DNA of 64,000 nucleotides from Mortierella sp. BCC40632. Lineage: Eukaryota; Mortierellomycota; Mortierellomycetes; Mortierellales; Mortierellaceae. Below the pieces are notes generated by a model. It saw nothing but the letters and a program-made list of their open reading frames with translations. It was not told the DNA's origin and did not search any database. Shown in pieces: positions 47,083 to 59,933 of this stretch. The stretch lies in assembly GCA_011634665.1 (NCBI GenBank), contig WAEK01000001.1, positions 1,317,501 to 1,381,500 of the forward strand. The letters run 5' to 3'. Position 1 is the first letter of the stretch; each line of letters begins with the position of its first letter. Position numbers and translations under genes: made by a program.

Positions 47083-48682
47083 TCATCGAGTCAATGTTCA
47101 CAAGGGATCGTTTCTTTTTCAGTATTTTGCGGCCAAAGTTAGCTCTGGGAGCCGACTTTTTTTTTGTTTTCATTTTATATTTCTCATCCTGAGGATTTTA
47201 AGTCAGCGTATTCTCACTCGATGGTGGACAGAGGCTCTGGCAACAAAGGAAGGAGAGAAAGAAAGAAAGGAAAAGACTTGTAGACATGGTGTCGGGCCAT
47301 GATTGACTTGATCTATCCTCTTATTCTCTCCATCTACACGCCGGCCATCTTTCTTTTTCTTCCGATACTTTTCCCTTCTCTCACACACTCTCAATTTCAT
47401 CCACCGGACTTTCGCTTTCTCCATTTCCCAGTCTTCTTTTCCCCTGTTTTAATCCCTTGTTGTTTGTTTATATATCCCATTGTTTCTAGTTTTTATGCAA
47501 AACGATTTTTTTTTATCTCTCTCTCTCTCAATCTTCTTTTCATTTTCTCTTTCTATGGACATGGCCATTATTCTCCTTTGTTCTCATTTCCTCCTCTCTC
47601 TTGTGCTCTTTTTTTCCTTTTCCTTTTTTTGGTTTGACGCCCTAGATTATATCCAGCTCTGTTATTTCTCTCACTCTCTCTCAATATGCCGTCCATGATG
47701 ACCCAATTGCCGTTGTTAATTGTCGTATCCTTCTCTTCTACCCTTTTGTCAATGCCATTTTCGTTTATATGGTCTTTTATGCTTTTTTTTTTTTTTTTTT
47801 TTTATTCTTTCTTTCATTTGCTTTTTTTCTGTGTTTGCTTTTTCTTCTTTTTTCTTTATCAAGGTCACTACTGGGTATATTGCATTCGCTTGGTCTTTCT
47901 CAACACAACTCGGTGGGCATTTGACACCTTTTTTTTATTTTATTTTATTTTATTATTATTTTGATTTGCTACCACCATCCCCCCCCTGATCGCAATCATA
48001 ATAACATGATGGATGGAAAGGTGTTGAGAGGGGAAGGGGGAAGAGGAGGAAGAAAGAAGGAAGGAAGGAAGGAAGGGATAATCGAAGCAAGGGCCGCAAG
48101 GAAGAAGAAATATGAAGGAGGAGGAAGAGGAGGAAAGGAGCCAGGACGGGAACCGAAAAACAAACAAAACAAACAAACAAACAAGAAAAAAAAAATATGC
48201 CAACACAAGACAAGCAAAATGATCTATTCTTTCTTTCTTTTTTTTTTTTTTTTTTTTTTTATTTCCGAGTGCAATCGTTGTATCCAGGTTTTTATTTTTT
48301 TTTTTTTTTTTTTTTTCGCTCACTCTCTCTCTCTCACTCTCTCTTACTTTTTCTTCATTTCTTGCTCTTTGCTTCCACAGATGTATACTATCTCTTTTTC
48401 TTCTTTCTCTCTCTCTCGCTCTCTCGCCCTCCCTCTCCTTCTCTCCAAAGGCCTCCAATTAGTCGCTCTGGTGTTATCAAAATTCTGCTCGAAAAATAAA
48501 AAATAAAAATAAAAAAAAAAAAAAACTCAGAAAAGGGGGGGTTTTTTTATTGAGGAGGGAGAAAGAGAGAGAGAGAGAAAGGGCCTGTGCTCTAAAATTC
48601 AGGTCGTTTGCGCTTTTGGGGGTAGTGATTGGTCAGAGGGAGGGGGAGGAGGAGGAGGAAATCAAATATCTCTTTACCAGTC
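47083..48682. other. Convergent 3' intergenic region (Puf / MSH3)
   Basis: No gene supported. The 47.3-47.95 kb part is T/C-rich, which may be the long 3' UTR of the Puf mRNA; the 48.0-48.2 kb part is purine-rich. T runs of about 23 lie at 48238-48260 and 48296-48316. AATAAA-like motifs occur near 48496-48510. Open frames across it encode Phe/Ser/Leu low complexity only. Confidence 0.5.
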
Positions 48683-50220
48683 TTACATTTCCAACAGTTG
48701 CCGTAGCCTGGATACCTGACGATGAGCTCTAGCCTCGACAGAATCTCCAGACTCTTGAACATCCTTTTCTTCTTTTTCTTTTTCTTCTTCTTCATCCTCA
48801 TCATCATGTTTCCGCTTCAATGTTGGATTCGCTCTCCGAACACGGGTCTCGAGGATCATCTCCAGTTCTCTGGACTTGACTCTTGCTTTCTTGATCAATG
48901 CCATTGGTAGTTTGGCTAGTCGAGCCACATTCAATCTATAAATGAAAGCCATTATAGAGTCAATAGAGTCATCTTCTCAAATGAAAAAGTAAGGGAGGAG
49001 GAGGAGGAAGGAAAACAAAAAAACAAAAAAGAAAACACACTTACCCATAGCTCTTCATAGACACACCAGGAACGAGCTTGTACAAAAAGACAATGTCAAT
49101 CTCATCCAATTCTACATCAGCATCCTCCTTGTCCAATGGGTCAGAGACTGATGTCTCGTCCAAATCCATGCTCGTGTCTGCCTCTAAACCCTTTGAGGTC
49201 TTGGAAAGAGCATTCCGAATTGGTGAACTTTCCGTTGCCAAGAATCCCATATGATAATTCCGGATCGTCCCCTCAGGAAACTCCTTGGCTGCCTCGGCCA
49301 ACGATGGATAATGAGTTACAAAAAGAGTCATGGCTTGAATCTTTTCCACTACATATTTCAAAACCGCATACGCAATCGCCACACCATCCAAGGTCGATGT
49401 CCCTCGTCCCAATTCATCCAAAATCACCAAGGATCTTGGACTTGCCATCTTGAGAATATCAGAGGTTTCTTGAAGTTCCACCATAAATGTACTCTCATGA
49501 CCAAAGATATTGTCCGAGGCTCCCATTCTTGTGTACACTGCATCCAACAACGAGACCCGAGCAGAGTCCGCGGGAAGATAGGATCCGATCTGGGCCATGA
49601 TACATAATAGAGCCACTTGTCGAATATAACAACTCTTACCACCCATATTGGGTCCTGTCAAGATCAATGTCTTTTCATCCACCTCGGTCTTGGGATTTCG
49701 AGAGAAATGAACGTTATTGGGAACAAAGTTACCAGGGGTCAAAAGTTGCTCCACCATAGGATGTCGACCATTCTCAATCTCGATCGTCACCTTCTTGGAT
49801 ACTTTTCGTCTGGTTCGGACAGGTTTGTAAAGACTGCCTTCGGACAAGGAGGTGGTTGTCTCGGTTCTTTCATGAATGGTTTCTTTTTCCTCTTCTTCCA
49901 TGACATCGCCACTGTGGTTGTTGTCGTTGTCCTTGTCATCGTCGTCGTCATCGTCGTCGTCCACATACTCGGGCTTGACATAGCCGGGTAAGCGGGCAAC
50001 GACAGCGAGTGAAAAGAGACAATCCAAGACAGCTAGGCTTTGTACCAAATCTCTAAAGATTTCATACTTTTCCGAAAACTCGCCTTGAAAATTGATAAAG
50101 GCTCGTTCACAGGCCATGGTCAATCGTTCCTGATGTTGAGCCTTTTCTTGAATCAATCGGAGTGTATCTGGAGAATGGAAACGAGAGACCTGCTTTGTTC
50201 TGGTAGGAAGATAGGAAAAC

Positions 50221-50259
<39 letters not shown>

Positions 50260-53200
50260 CGGGAGTAGATGAAATGATTAGGATCCGCCAATTGCTCAGC
50301 TCCTCTTTCCTTTTCACAAACGTTTACAAACGGCGATAAAAAAAAAAGTGCATGTGAGAGAATAAGAAAGATCCACTTGCCCACTAATCTTGACCCAGGC
50401 CTTGGGGATCTTGGCAACATCTTTGTTCTTGACCTCGACCAAGTAGTCGATACCAGAGACAGATGTAAACTCGAGACGGGGTTCCCGGAGTTGCTTCCGG
50501 ATCTCTGTCAAATGATCCTTGAAATCACTTTCGGTCGCAACAATTTCCTACACACAAAAAGAAGAAGAAATCAGTTTCTTTCTCTTTCCCTTTCATGCAA
50601 TTACATGTGTCTTTTCTTCTTTTTCATTTGACATAAGCAAAGGTTCTCTTACATTCCTGTGCTGAACCACTTCTGGCCATTTGTCCTCCAACACTGAATC
50701 CTGAAACATTTGCAGCTTGTCATTCTTGGCCGCTGCACGCTCGTTCAACGCATTCAAAAAATAAAACGTATCATCGATCGCCTCTGATAAAGATCCAATC
50801 AACCGCCTTAGCGTTGGGCTCGTCAGTCCAAACGTCTGAGTTTTGTCCGACCGAAGACTGGGCGGTAGGACCTGTGAGACCTTGGCAAGGGTCTTTAGAA
50901 TAGCCAAAAACTCTTTGGGAGATGACTAACCATACAAAATTAAAAAAAAAAAACATACACACCACATACATACACATACAATATAAAAGGAAATGATAAG
51001 CATGAGCTAAATGGCGTGATGCTGCCCGCGGACAAAATTAAAGATAGGGGGAGGGGGGGAGTATTGGGTCGTACCCTTTCCCCCTTCCCTCCCCAACAAA
51101 AAAAAATAATTTACCAATCTTTTCATACCTTGCCATAGTGGATTCGACAGACTCCCTTTTCAAGATCCACAAGTCCATTCAACATCTCTTTAGCGTCGTC
51201 TAAATACTTGTTCTTGCCTTGACTCGATAGAATCTCTTCTACCGCATCCACTCGTTCCTGGAGCGCCATCCGGTCCACAAGAGGTTTTCCAACCCATTTT
51301 TTCAACAGTCGACGTCCAAATGCCGTCATTGTATGGTCTAGAATCGAAAACAACGATCCACGGACTGTCCAGTCGGTTTGATTCCTATAAATCTCTAGGT
51401 TGGCCAACGTGTTTCCGTTCAACAGCATATGCGTCCTGGAAGTGAAGCATTCAAAATATTTTGAAAGTCGAAACACTTGAGCCAATCCAAACTCTGTCAG
51501 ATGTGTGATCATGGCGGAAAGACCAATGATCAAGTTTTTGGATAATTCCAGAACTGTCTTGAGCAAGTTTTCCTTTTGAGTCCTGATGATGGCTGTCCTA
51601 GATCCCTTTGCGCCTGTTCCTCCTTCTGTCCTTTCCCGATCAATCTCTTCTTTGAGATTGTTGGTGTAGAATTCAGAGACTCGAGTAAACGCCATGCTGT
51701 ACTTGACAAATGCATTCGTCCGTTCAATCCGTACATCATCGTAGCCTCGACCCGTTGACATGGTCAAATGACTCAACAGTTTTTCTGTGGCGCGACTCAT
51801 GGGTTCTGTTGGAACGATCAATTCCGAGGGTTGAATATGCAATAACCTCGTCTCGAGTTCATTCCTAAAGTGTCCATCCAGAAACTCATCATAGATAATA
51901 TTTCCAGTCGCCGGTTGAACTGCAATGATGGTCAAAAGAACTCTTTCGTCCGCTCCAGAACCACCTTGGGGTTGTTCATGGATCCCCATAATGTAATGAG
52001 AGGTCACAGTTTCTCTTCCTGTCACCATGGCTCCACTGTTACTGCTACTGCTGTTGGTCTGAAATTGTTCTTCATCCTGATCAAGACTTTCGAGAAAGGT
52101 TGCCTTGGTATAGAGGTTGGTGAGTTTGCGTGTAAAAGGAGCACTCTTGTTGTCGCCTGCAGACTTGAGTGCTGCTGTCTCCATTTGCTTGACGATGCCT
52201 ACTTTATGCCCTGCATGGACCAATCTTAAAAAAATAAAATAAAAGGAGAGAGAATAGGGTTCATTTCGATTGAATATCAGCATAACCACAACTTACCAAA
52301 AGGGGGGGGAGGTGAGGTGGAGAGATTTTTGAATGCAGAAAAAAAAAAAAAAGGAAAAAGGGCATACCTTCGCACATGGACATTGAGGCGGTGAATGGGT
52401 ATACTGGCCGTGTAAAAGTTGTGGTCCAAAAAGTGGGCAATGCCGAGTTCCTTCGAGGCGATCTAAGTAGTACACATATGGTCGAGTCAGAATCACGTTT
52501 CATGGACACTCAAACGAATGTTGTTGAATCGAAAAAAAAAAAAAAAAATAAATAGACCGTATCGCCCTATATATATTTTTTTCCCCCTTCCTCTCTCCGC
52601 TTACCTCTGCATCGGATCCAAAGAAACGATATTTGTATCCGACTTCAATACAAAGGAGTGCATCCGGGTGCTGTTCCTTGATCTCAATATATTGCTTCTC
52701 GAGTGGTGTATAGGGACTTTTGGCTTGCTTTTTCGAACTTGCAGCTCGACTCGAAATACTCGTTGTCGTCGTCGGGGTCGAAGATGCAACCGAGGTGGCC
52801 CGTTCGATAGCCTCCTGGAATGAGGTCGTTGCTGCCCGCTTCACTTTGACACTACTACTATTGCTACTACTGCTGTTGTGACCACTATTGCTATTGTTGC
52901 CAATTTTGCTTCGACGAGAACCGATAGATTTTTTGGAGGTTCGTCCTTTTCGGTTTCGATCCGTATCTTCTTGGTCCTGGTCATCGCTCTCGTCCTGATC
53001 ATCATTCTTATAGTCGTCGCCATCGTCTTGATCATCACCACCACTTTCTTCTTCTTCTTCTTCTTGGATCTTGTTGGCTCGCCTCCTAGATGTAGTCGCC
53101 GCAGGTATTGTCTCTTCCTCGTCATCGTCATTTCCATCTTCTTCACTCTCAGAGTCAACAAGTCGTCTTCGTTTCGAGGCCACTACTCGTTTTTTCGGGG

Positions 53201-53930
53201 GATCAACAGCTCCAGCACTAGGACTCTGGGCAATCCTGCCTAGCTTCTGAACAAACTTTTCGTGTCTCAATGCCGCTGCTTTTTGTTGTTGTTGCTGCTC
53301 ATTGTCTGGGTCCTCTGTGTCATCCTTACGACTAGAATCTTCTTCCTGAGTGTCCGACTCTTTGTCTTTTCCTTGCGTCGGTTGCTTCTTGGCATCAAAT
53401 CGAAATCCAGAGAGGCTGCGATCTGGTACTGAAGTAGTGCGACCTGCAATAGGAGCCGTCGTATCTGTTGTCGTCGAGGACTTGAACAATGATTGGGCAT
53501 CGGTCACGGTATTGGTAGTCCGCCTTGACCGAGAAGGGGTTGGGTCGGTCAGGGCAGGAGTGTCCTGGCCATGAGCATTGTCCTGAGGAAGAAGATCATT
53601 GTTCATGTCAAGGTCATCCGAAAACCCAGTGCCTTCAGGGAACAATGCTCTGTCTGGATCCAAATGACTCTTCAAATCACGCATTCCTCCTCCTTGAGAG
53701 CCACTTTTCTTGGCCTGGGTGGTTGATCGCCTGGGACGAGAAGAGGTGGTACGATCCTGTTGAGTGTCATTCGAGCAATGTTCATTCAGGGACGAGACAG
53801 GTGATTCTGCCACGTCTTGAGAGGGAGAGGCGCCTTTGGCAGCATCTGTGGTGGATTCGGGCTTAGGCCGAAAGAAGCTGAGAAGGGTCTTTTGAACCCT
53901 AGGTGGCTCATTGCCCTTATTCTTGGACAT
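48683..53930 (-). CDS. MSH3: DNA mismatch repair protein MSH3
   Basis: MutS homologue that pairs with Msh2 (MutS-beta) and recognises insertion/deletion loops, including those formed by microsatellites. Minus-strand exons: 53930-52605, 52462-52368, 52224-51129, 50925-50653, 50547-50381, 50199-49045 and 48935-48683, giving 1454 residues. The N-terminus has a PCNA-binding PIP box, QKTLLSFF at residues 13-20, then about 370 disordered residues with Asp/Glu, Ser and Gln runs. MutS domain I starts at about 410 ([19 protein letters not shown]). The lever/clamp region includes [16 protein letters not shown]. Walker A GPNMGGKS is at about 1168-1175, and DELGRGTS at about 1247-1254. [11 protein letters not shown] is near the end. 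Intron 5 has a GC donor (TGG/GCAAGT). A nine-Asp run plus acidic loop is inserted just before the ATPase domain. The first residues and PIP box support the start. Confidence 0.95.
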
Positions 53931-54111
53931 TGATTCGGGCGTTTGGGATCAACAGCGAATGAAGAAATATGTTGAAGAAGTGTGAGACTCTTTTTTTTTT
54001 TTTTTTGTCGTTGGTGGCAAAAATTATCCTCAAGGACGTGGTTTGCTGATGCTGATATTGCAAAAACGTTTTTTTTTTTTTTTTTTTATAATATCGATTT
54101 CAAGGTAAAAC
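53931..54111. promoter_or_regulatory. Short tandem gap: MSH3 5' flank / ABCA 3' flank
   Basis: Only 181 bp separate the MSH3 start codon from the ABCA stop codon on the same strand. The gap holds two T runs on + (A runs on the sense strand), so the MSH3 promoter may overlap the ABCA 3' end. Confidence 0.5.
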
Positions 54112-57100
54112 CTAGTTGGCGCCGCCACGGTGTCTAAGCTGGGTGTGGCCACCTTCCTTTTCGTCACCCCTCACCTTGCCCTTGGACGAAACCTCGTATC
54201 CCTGGTATCCTTCTGGGTTGGCATCTCGGATCAGCTTCAAGAATACCTCCTCAAGCGATGTTTGCGAAATACCATATCCGTGGATCAACGTCTGAGCCTC
54301 CCCTTGGCCTTTACCCAACTCTACTCCATAATTCGACAATCCACTGCTACTTCCATTCGTAGGTGGCAAAGGAGTATTACGGCCACTGTTGGCAGCTGAG
54401 CCCTGAATACTCCTATTGGTCGGTGTAGAAGTCGTACCACCATCAACTCCTTCAAGCCATTGTACAAGCTTCGGGATATAGGGCATGGACGTAGGTGGGA
54501 ATTGATACAACAATGCACCCGCAGAAGAGTCCTTGAGAATACAACCGGGTACCTTGGACTCGATCAAGGACTTGACCAACTCTGTGTTACTAGGATCAGT
54601 CACCATCGAGATACGGTATCCTGCTCCAAACTTGTTCTTGAGGTGAATCGAGTTACCAATGGCTCGAAGTCGTCCATGGGCCATGACACAGATCCGGTCA
54701 CCAAGAATATCAGCCTCTTCCATCGAGTGTGTTGTCAAGATGATGATTCGACCCTGCTTGAATTTTTCGATAAACGACCAGACGTGTCTACGGTTTGTAG
54801 GGTCCATTCCTATTTTAGAGAGAAAGAGATCGAGTTAGACTGTGGTAGAGAAGGCATGCTAGTTGGTCGAGAAGATCAACGATTAGAACACATACCGGTC
54901 GTGGGCTCGTCCAAAAAGATAATCTTGGGATCACCCAAAGTCGAGATCACCATCGAAAGACGTCGCTTCATGCCTCCAGAATACGTGTGCGATAGGCGGT
55001 CCTTCACAGCCCACAATCGAACAGCCTTGAGTCGTTCCTCGGTCAATCGTGGGATATCTTGCTTGGGCACATTCTTGAGTCCAGCATAGAGTTCAATATG
55101 TTCTTCAGCTGTCAGGTCATCAAACAAAATGTCGTGCTGAGGACAGACCCCCATCAATGATCGAATTTGAGGCATCTCCGTGTTCATCGACAAACCATAA
55201 AAGAGTGCATCTCCACCCGTTGACTGGGTCAGACCCGAAAGCATGTTCATGGTTGTCGATTTGCCAGCACCGTTCTGACCCAAGAGTGCCAACAACTTGC
55301 CCTCTTGCAATGTCAAACAAAGGTCCTTGACTGCAATCTTGTCCAAAGGACTCTTCCGGAACTGGGACTCCCTAAACACCTTTTGAAGGTTGCAAATCCT
55401 GGCCTGTGTCTCAAAGTCGGGGTTGAGGGCTTGCTCCCGTTCATCCCTGACATCGTTGTCATCCTCCGTTTCAGTATCCAAGACACCTCCGTTCAACTTT
55501 TTCCGAGAAGCGTCCCGCTTGGTCTTGTCGTTTTGTTGAGCAGAAATCCATTCACGGAGCGACAACTTCTTTCGAATATTCCAACCATAAAAGGATGGAT
55601 CAAGGAAAAAGAGAAGGTGACGACGGTTGCCATAGTCATCTGCGACCACTTGATCCAGATACAATCCCAAGACAATAAAGACTCCGATGTTCATCAGCAT
55701 CAGGTACCAAGACTGGATGGGGATTGGCACATCTGGATGACGCGTACGCTTGTCGTCATAGGTTGGAGTATAATCCGTTGGGATCTTGTTGTAAAGATCA
55801 TTCCAATGGAATCCAGGACCTGGGATATAGGTCTCTGTCAACACATCAAAGCGACCTGTCGCAAAGAGGGACATATCGAGAAAGATCTTGCCAAAGTTGA
55901 AGAAAGGAATAAACATGAGGATATACTTGGCAACGGGTGTAGTACCATCGTCATACCAAATATAACCGACATAGCTGTTGGAGAAGACGATCGATTCGAA
56001 CAAGAGTCCGATGATAAAGAGAAAGATACCGATCAAGATCGCAGTCCTGCTTCGCTTGACCATGGTCGTGATCCAGAGAGCCATGGTGACCATGGCCATT
56101 CCAAACAAGAAAAAGGTGATCAACAAGGCCAAAAAGTTGCTGTTCTTAAAGACTGTAAAGCCAAACGCAATGCCAAAACCACAGATCACAATGGCGCTGA
56201 TAAAGACCAGGACTGCATTCGAGATCCACCATGAGAACCAGTAGACAAGTGTCTTGAGACCCATCATTTGCATACTGTGTCGAAGATGAAGTTCCTTTTC
56301 GGTCACGATCTGGTTCAGAACACAGATAAAGATGACCATCATGGAACAGAAAAAGAACATGGGTCCAAGACTTGACACGACCTGATCATTGGCGACAGAG
56401 GGTGGAACCAAGGGGAAATCCTTGAGGGCCGTGTTCAAGTCGGCGGTGTTGGTGTCTGTGATCAACATGATGGCCTCGTCGATGGCACGGGTGAAGGAGA
56501 GCATCGAGTCACCAAAGGCATCTGTACCATTGGCAGCATTTGTAAAGTTGAACCAAGTCTGATACACATAATTCTTGGGTGGGCCCTGAACAATTGAAAA
56601 CTCGATACCGAAACGAGTGGTGTTGGGGTTGTTCAGGGTGTAGTTGTAGATAAATTGACTGTCTGGGACAGGGATCATGCCCATCTTGCGCTTTGGAGCT
56701 GTGGTGAGATCAGCGTTGGTGAAGGCGGATTCGAAATCGAGGGAGACGGAAGGTTCACGGATCTTGTTTCGTTCACTGACGGTGGTGAGGATTTGCCGGA
56801 CCTCGGGGGTGTCGGGTGTAAAGAGGAGTTGGATGCATGGTTCACCTGGTGCACGGCCCTGGAAGAGGATACATAGAGTTAAGACAATGGGGGTGAGATG
56901 AGATCGGGAAAAAAAAAAAAAAAAAAAGAATAGACTATGCTCGTGTTTTCGTGTCACTTCAGATGTACCTGGCACGGGTCGATGCCAGGGAGTGCCCAAG
57001 GCTTCGGATGATAGTTGGAACGCATTTGGCGCGAAGAGTCAGCCTTCTGTAGCACCCATAGAAGCAGCAGGAAAAGGATAGGGCCTAGCAAGGTCTGAGC

Positions 57101-57539
57101 AAATGTCGATCGTCGGTAGCGGATCTGTTGCAGGGGCAGCGAGAGAGAGAGAGAGAGAAAGAGAGAGAGATTGAGATAGAGAGAGAGAGAGAGAACACAG
57201 GAGCAGTGGGCGGGGTTAGTACGAGAAAGGGGTGGAATGCGTTGACAGTCGATCGATCGATCAAATAAAATAAGGTGCGGCTCGGCATTGGTGGCTGTGA
57301 CGGGCATCGCCGACTGTGTAGGCTGAAGTGGGGAGAGTGAGGGACATTGTTCGACCGACAATAATAAGAATAAGAAACAGACAGAAACAGCGCTTTACCT
57401 GGAGAACAGTGTTACGCTTGAGCATCGTGCCCAACTGGCGGAAGCCGACGAGAAAGCCGTTCTGGTAAGAGGCATCATGATGGGTGGAGGGCTTTTGCTG
57501 TGGGACCTGCCCACTAGCAGTCTCCGAGACTGAGGGCAT
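54112..57539 (-). CDS. ABC transporter, ABCA subfamily, half-size
   Basis: Predicted lipid-type ABC transporter with one membrane domain followed by one nucleotide-binding domain. Minus-strand exons: 57539-57399, 57124-56969, 56858-54896 and 54809-54112, giving 985 residues, all GT-AG. A first hydrophobic segment (TLLGPILFLLLLWVL) lies near residue 60. An extracellular loop of about 200 residues carries NxT sites, and a cluster of about six membrane segments follows. The NBD has Walker A GQNGAGKST at about 626, signature YSGGMKRRLS, Walker B IIFLDEPTTGMDP (split by the last intron) and the switch His in LTTHSMEEADILGD. The C-terminal region contains SQTSLEEVFLKLIRD, the conserved ABCA motif. 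It is about half the length of animal full-size ABCA proteins and resembles the half-size class of plants and protists, so it probably acts as a dimer. Substrate unknown. Confidence 0.9.
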
Positions 57540-58936
57540 TGAGGAGGGAGGAAGGGAGAAGAATCACTGGACTGAGACTGGGATCAGGCGAATGGCTCAG
57601 TCAATGCGATGCATTCGGGAGAGGGGGAGGGGGAGAGGAGGGAGTAAAGGGAATGGGGCAAGGTGGATGATGAGAAAATGGAGGAGAGAGAGAGAGAATG
57701 GAAGGATGAATGAAAGGAATGCGGGAGAGAGTGAGAATGAGAGCGGATGGACCGTTTACACTTTCAGTAAAAAAAGTGAACAGCCAATCCTAAAGAGCAG
57801 TCGACAAGAGAAGAGAGAGCGAGAGAAAAGGAAAAAAGAAAAAGAGAGAGAAAGAGCGAGAAAGAGAGACAGGAGGTTTCTATTGCGGGCAGAATAACGG
57901 GCCACGCGGCGCCTTTATATTGTAAGCCCTGCGCCCTACCAACGAACCAGCCCTTTTTCTTTTTTCAGCAGAGGCGCGGCCATTGCGCGCTCTCGCACTC
58001 TGTGCATGGCCCCATGTTGTCGTACCTCTCCCGCATGCATTGAATCCACACCCAACTCGCCCAGAGCGCACGCACTCGCTCGAGGAGCGAGAGAGCGCCA
58101 GCTCTTATTTTTCATTCCTCGTCTCTCATCTCATCAGGTCCAACTCAAAAATCCAGTTTGTCCGCTCTTTGTTACCCCCACCAGATTATCTCCGCACTCG
58201 TTCATTCCTTCGGGGAATAGAGAGGACGTTGCTGTTTGCTTGAAGGGGAGGGTTTCTAAAGTACATAGTCGAAGCTAAGAAGAGCCTCTTTCAGGTGCGC
58301 GAGAGAGAGAGAGAAAGTTTCTAGTGGTCGTAGTCCGCACTTCTTGGCATCTTTCTTTCTTTCTCTCTCCTTTCCAGGGATATCTTATTGATCGCTGCAG
58401 CAGAAACAAATAAAAGAGTGTTGCAGTGTGATGGCTGATGAGAGAGGCGTCATGATTGATGCTTTCCTCTCCTCTCCTCTCTACATCCTCTCACCATCAC
58501 CACAACCACCCCTGGCTGCGCGCTCTCACACTGCAGTTGCAGCCAGCCAGTGAGAGTAGTCGAGAAGCTGTCTCGCTCGACTAGGGGGGCGGCGGGAGAC
58601 CTAGAAAGACAAAGTCGAAGGCAGCCTTGGCTACAGCCCTGCTGGCCAGAGAGTAGGGGGATTCGAGGGTCCAGTCCGGCCCATCCCGCTCTCTCTGTCA
58701 ATTGCTCACTCTGTCTACCGTTCTGCAGTGCCCTCTCGCTCTCTCTCTCTATTTTTTTTTTTTCTCTATCTCATCGCGTGGACAATGCCTATTTTTTTTT
58801 TTTTTTTTTTTTTTTACCAAACAATAGGCGATATCATTATGTGTCTGTCTACCCTGAGGCCAGTGTGCGTGTCCTTGGGCTGAAGACCGATCCGTGTCAA
58901 AGTCTTGGCTCTGGTTTGGTTGTTGTTGGCTTGGCT

Positions 58937-58939
58937 TTT

Positions 58940-58986
<47 letters not shown>
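58937..58986. repeat. (CTTT)n microsatellite
   Basis: About 12 tetranucleotide units in non-coding DNA. Confidence 0.9.
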
Positions 58987-59153
58987 CCTGCAGGGGAAAT
59001 GTTCGATCCACGTTCGCGTCTCGGTCGACTGAACTGGGCAATGGCGCCATAGCCACCAAGAGAGAGAAAGGTTGATTCCCAACCAGTTGAAACACACACA
59101 CGCACATACACACACACTTTTCACCCAAATGCACGAAAGTAAATCCATTTTTA

Positions 59154-59784
59154 TCATGCAACGCGGATCCCACTCTCCCGTAGGCTTTGCCGTTGTTGCT
59201 CCTCTCTCTCATCTCCACTCTCACTCGGACTATCGCTATCATGGTAGTAATCCACTCCTTCCATACGACGAGCCCAATCACGGACATGTGCTCGACCTGG
59301 ATCATCCTCCATCGTATTGCCATCCTCGATCTCTCCACCTTCGTCGATACCTTCGTCTCTGTTCTCGACTCGTGCCGTCTCTTCCCATCCAGGAGAAGAC
59401 CTTACTTCTTCATCCACAGAGAACCTTGCCCTTTCTCCATCAAGTCTTCTATGTTGGTGTGGGCTACTTCTCGAACCTTCCATTCTTGATGCCTCCGCCC
59501 AGTATTCTCGTCGACTAGATTCTACCCCTGCTCCTCCTGCTTCGCCATGATTGAGTGGAAGGGAGCGTCTATTCCAGATATCCCACCACAGTCTTGCGCC
59601 TGCTCTATTTCTTTCGTCATCGAATTGATTCTCCTGGTTAGAACTTTGACCGTGACCACAGCAATATCCATGTCGGTGCCAACAACAGTGTGGACATTGA
59701 CATCGGGCTGTCCGTTTTTTCCGACCTTCGTCTTTTTTAGACCGCAGCACCGCCACCGCCCCAAAAAGAAACAAAGGAAGAAGA

Positions 59785-59842
<58 letters not shown>

Positions 59843-59933
59843 ATCCATCCAAAAAAGCGTTAATCTTCATTGTCGACGCCAACGTCGTCATCGAGAGTTT
59901 GTTTGGCTGTATGTGTGCGATATCTTTTTGCAT
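59154..59933 (-). CDS. Uncertain ORF: repeat-encoded membrane segment plus Cys/His cluster
   Basis: A 259-codon open frame that I do not recognise. Counting from an internal ATG at about 59888, a short leader is followed by a Ser-Leu run read directly from the GA microsatellite. A hydrophobic stretch comes next (LLLLPLFLFGAVAVL), then a basic patch and a Cys/His-rich segment RCQCPHCCWHRHGYCCGHG. A hydrophilic Arg/Glu/Asp-rich end follows. Another frame (59522-59848) is also open and protein-like, and the two would join if one G were added at the GGG near 59523. That is the same kind of homopolymer slip seen in COPA. The repeat could instead be intronic, with an exon starting after it. Treat as hypothetical. 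Confidence 0.25.
59787..59838. repeat. (GA)n microsatellite
   Basis: About 26 GA units; on the minus strand it reads as Ser-Leu codons within the uncertain ORF. Confidence 0.9.
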
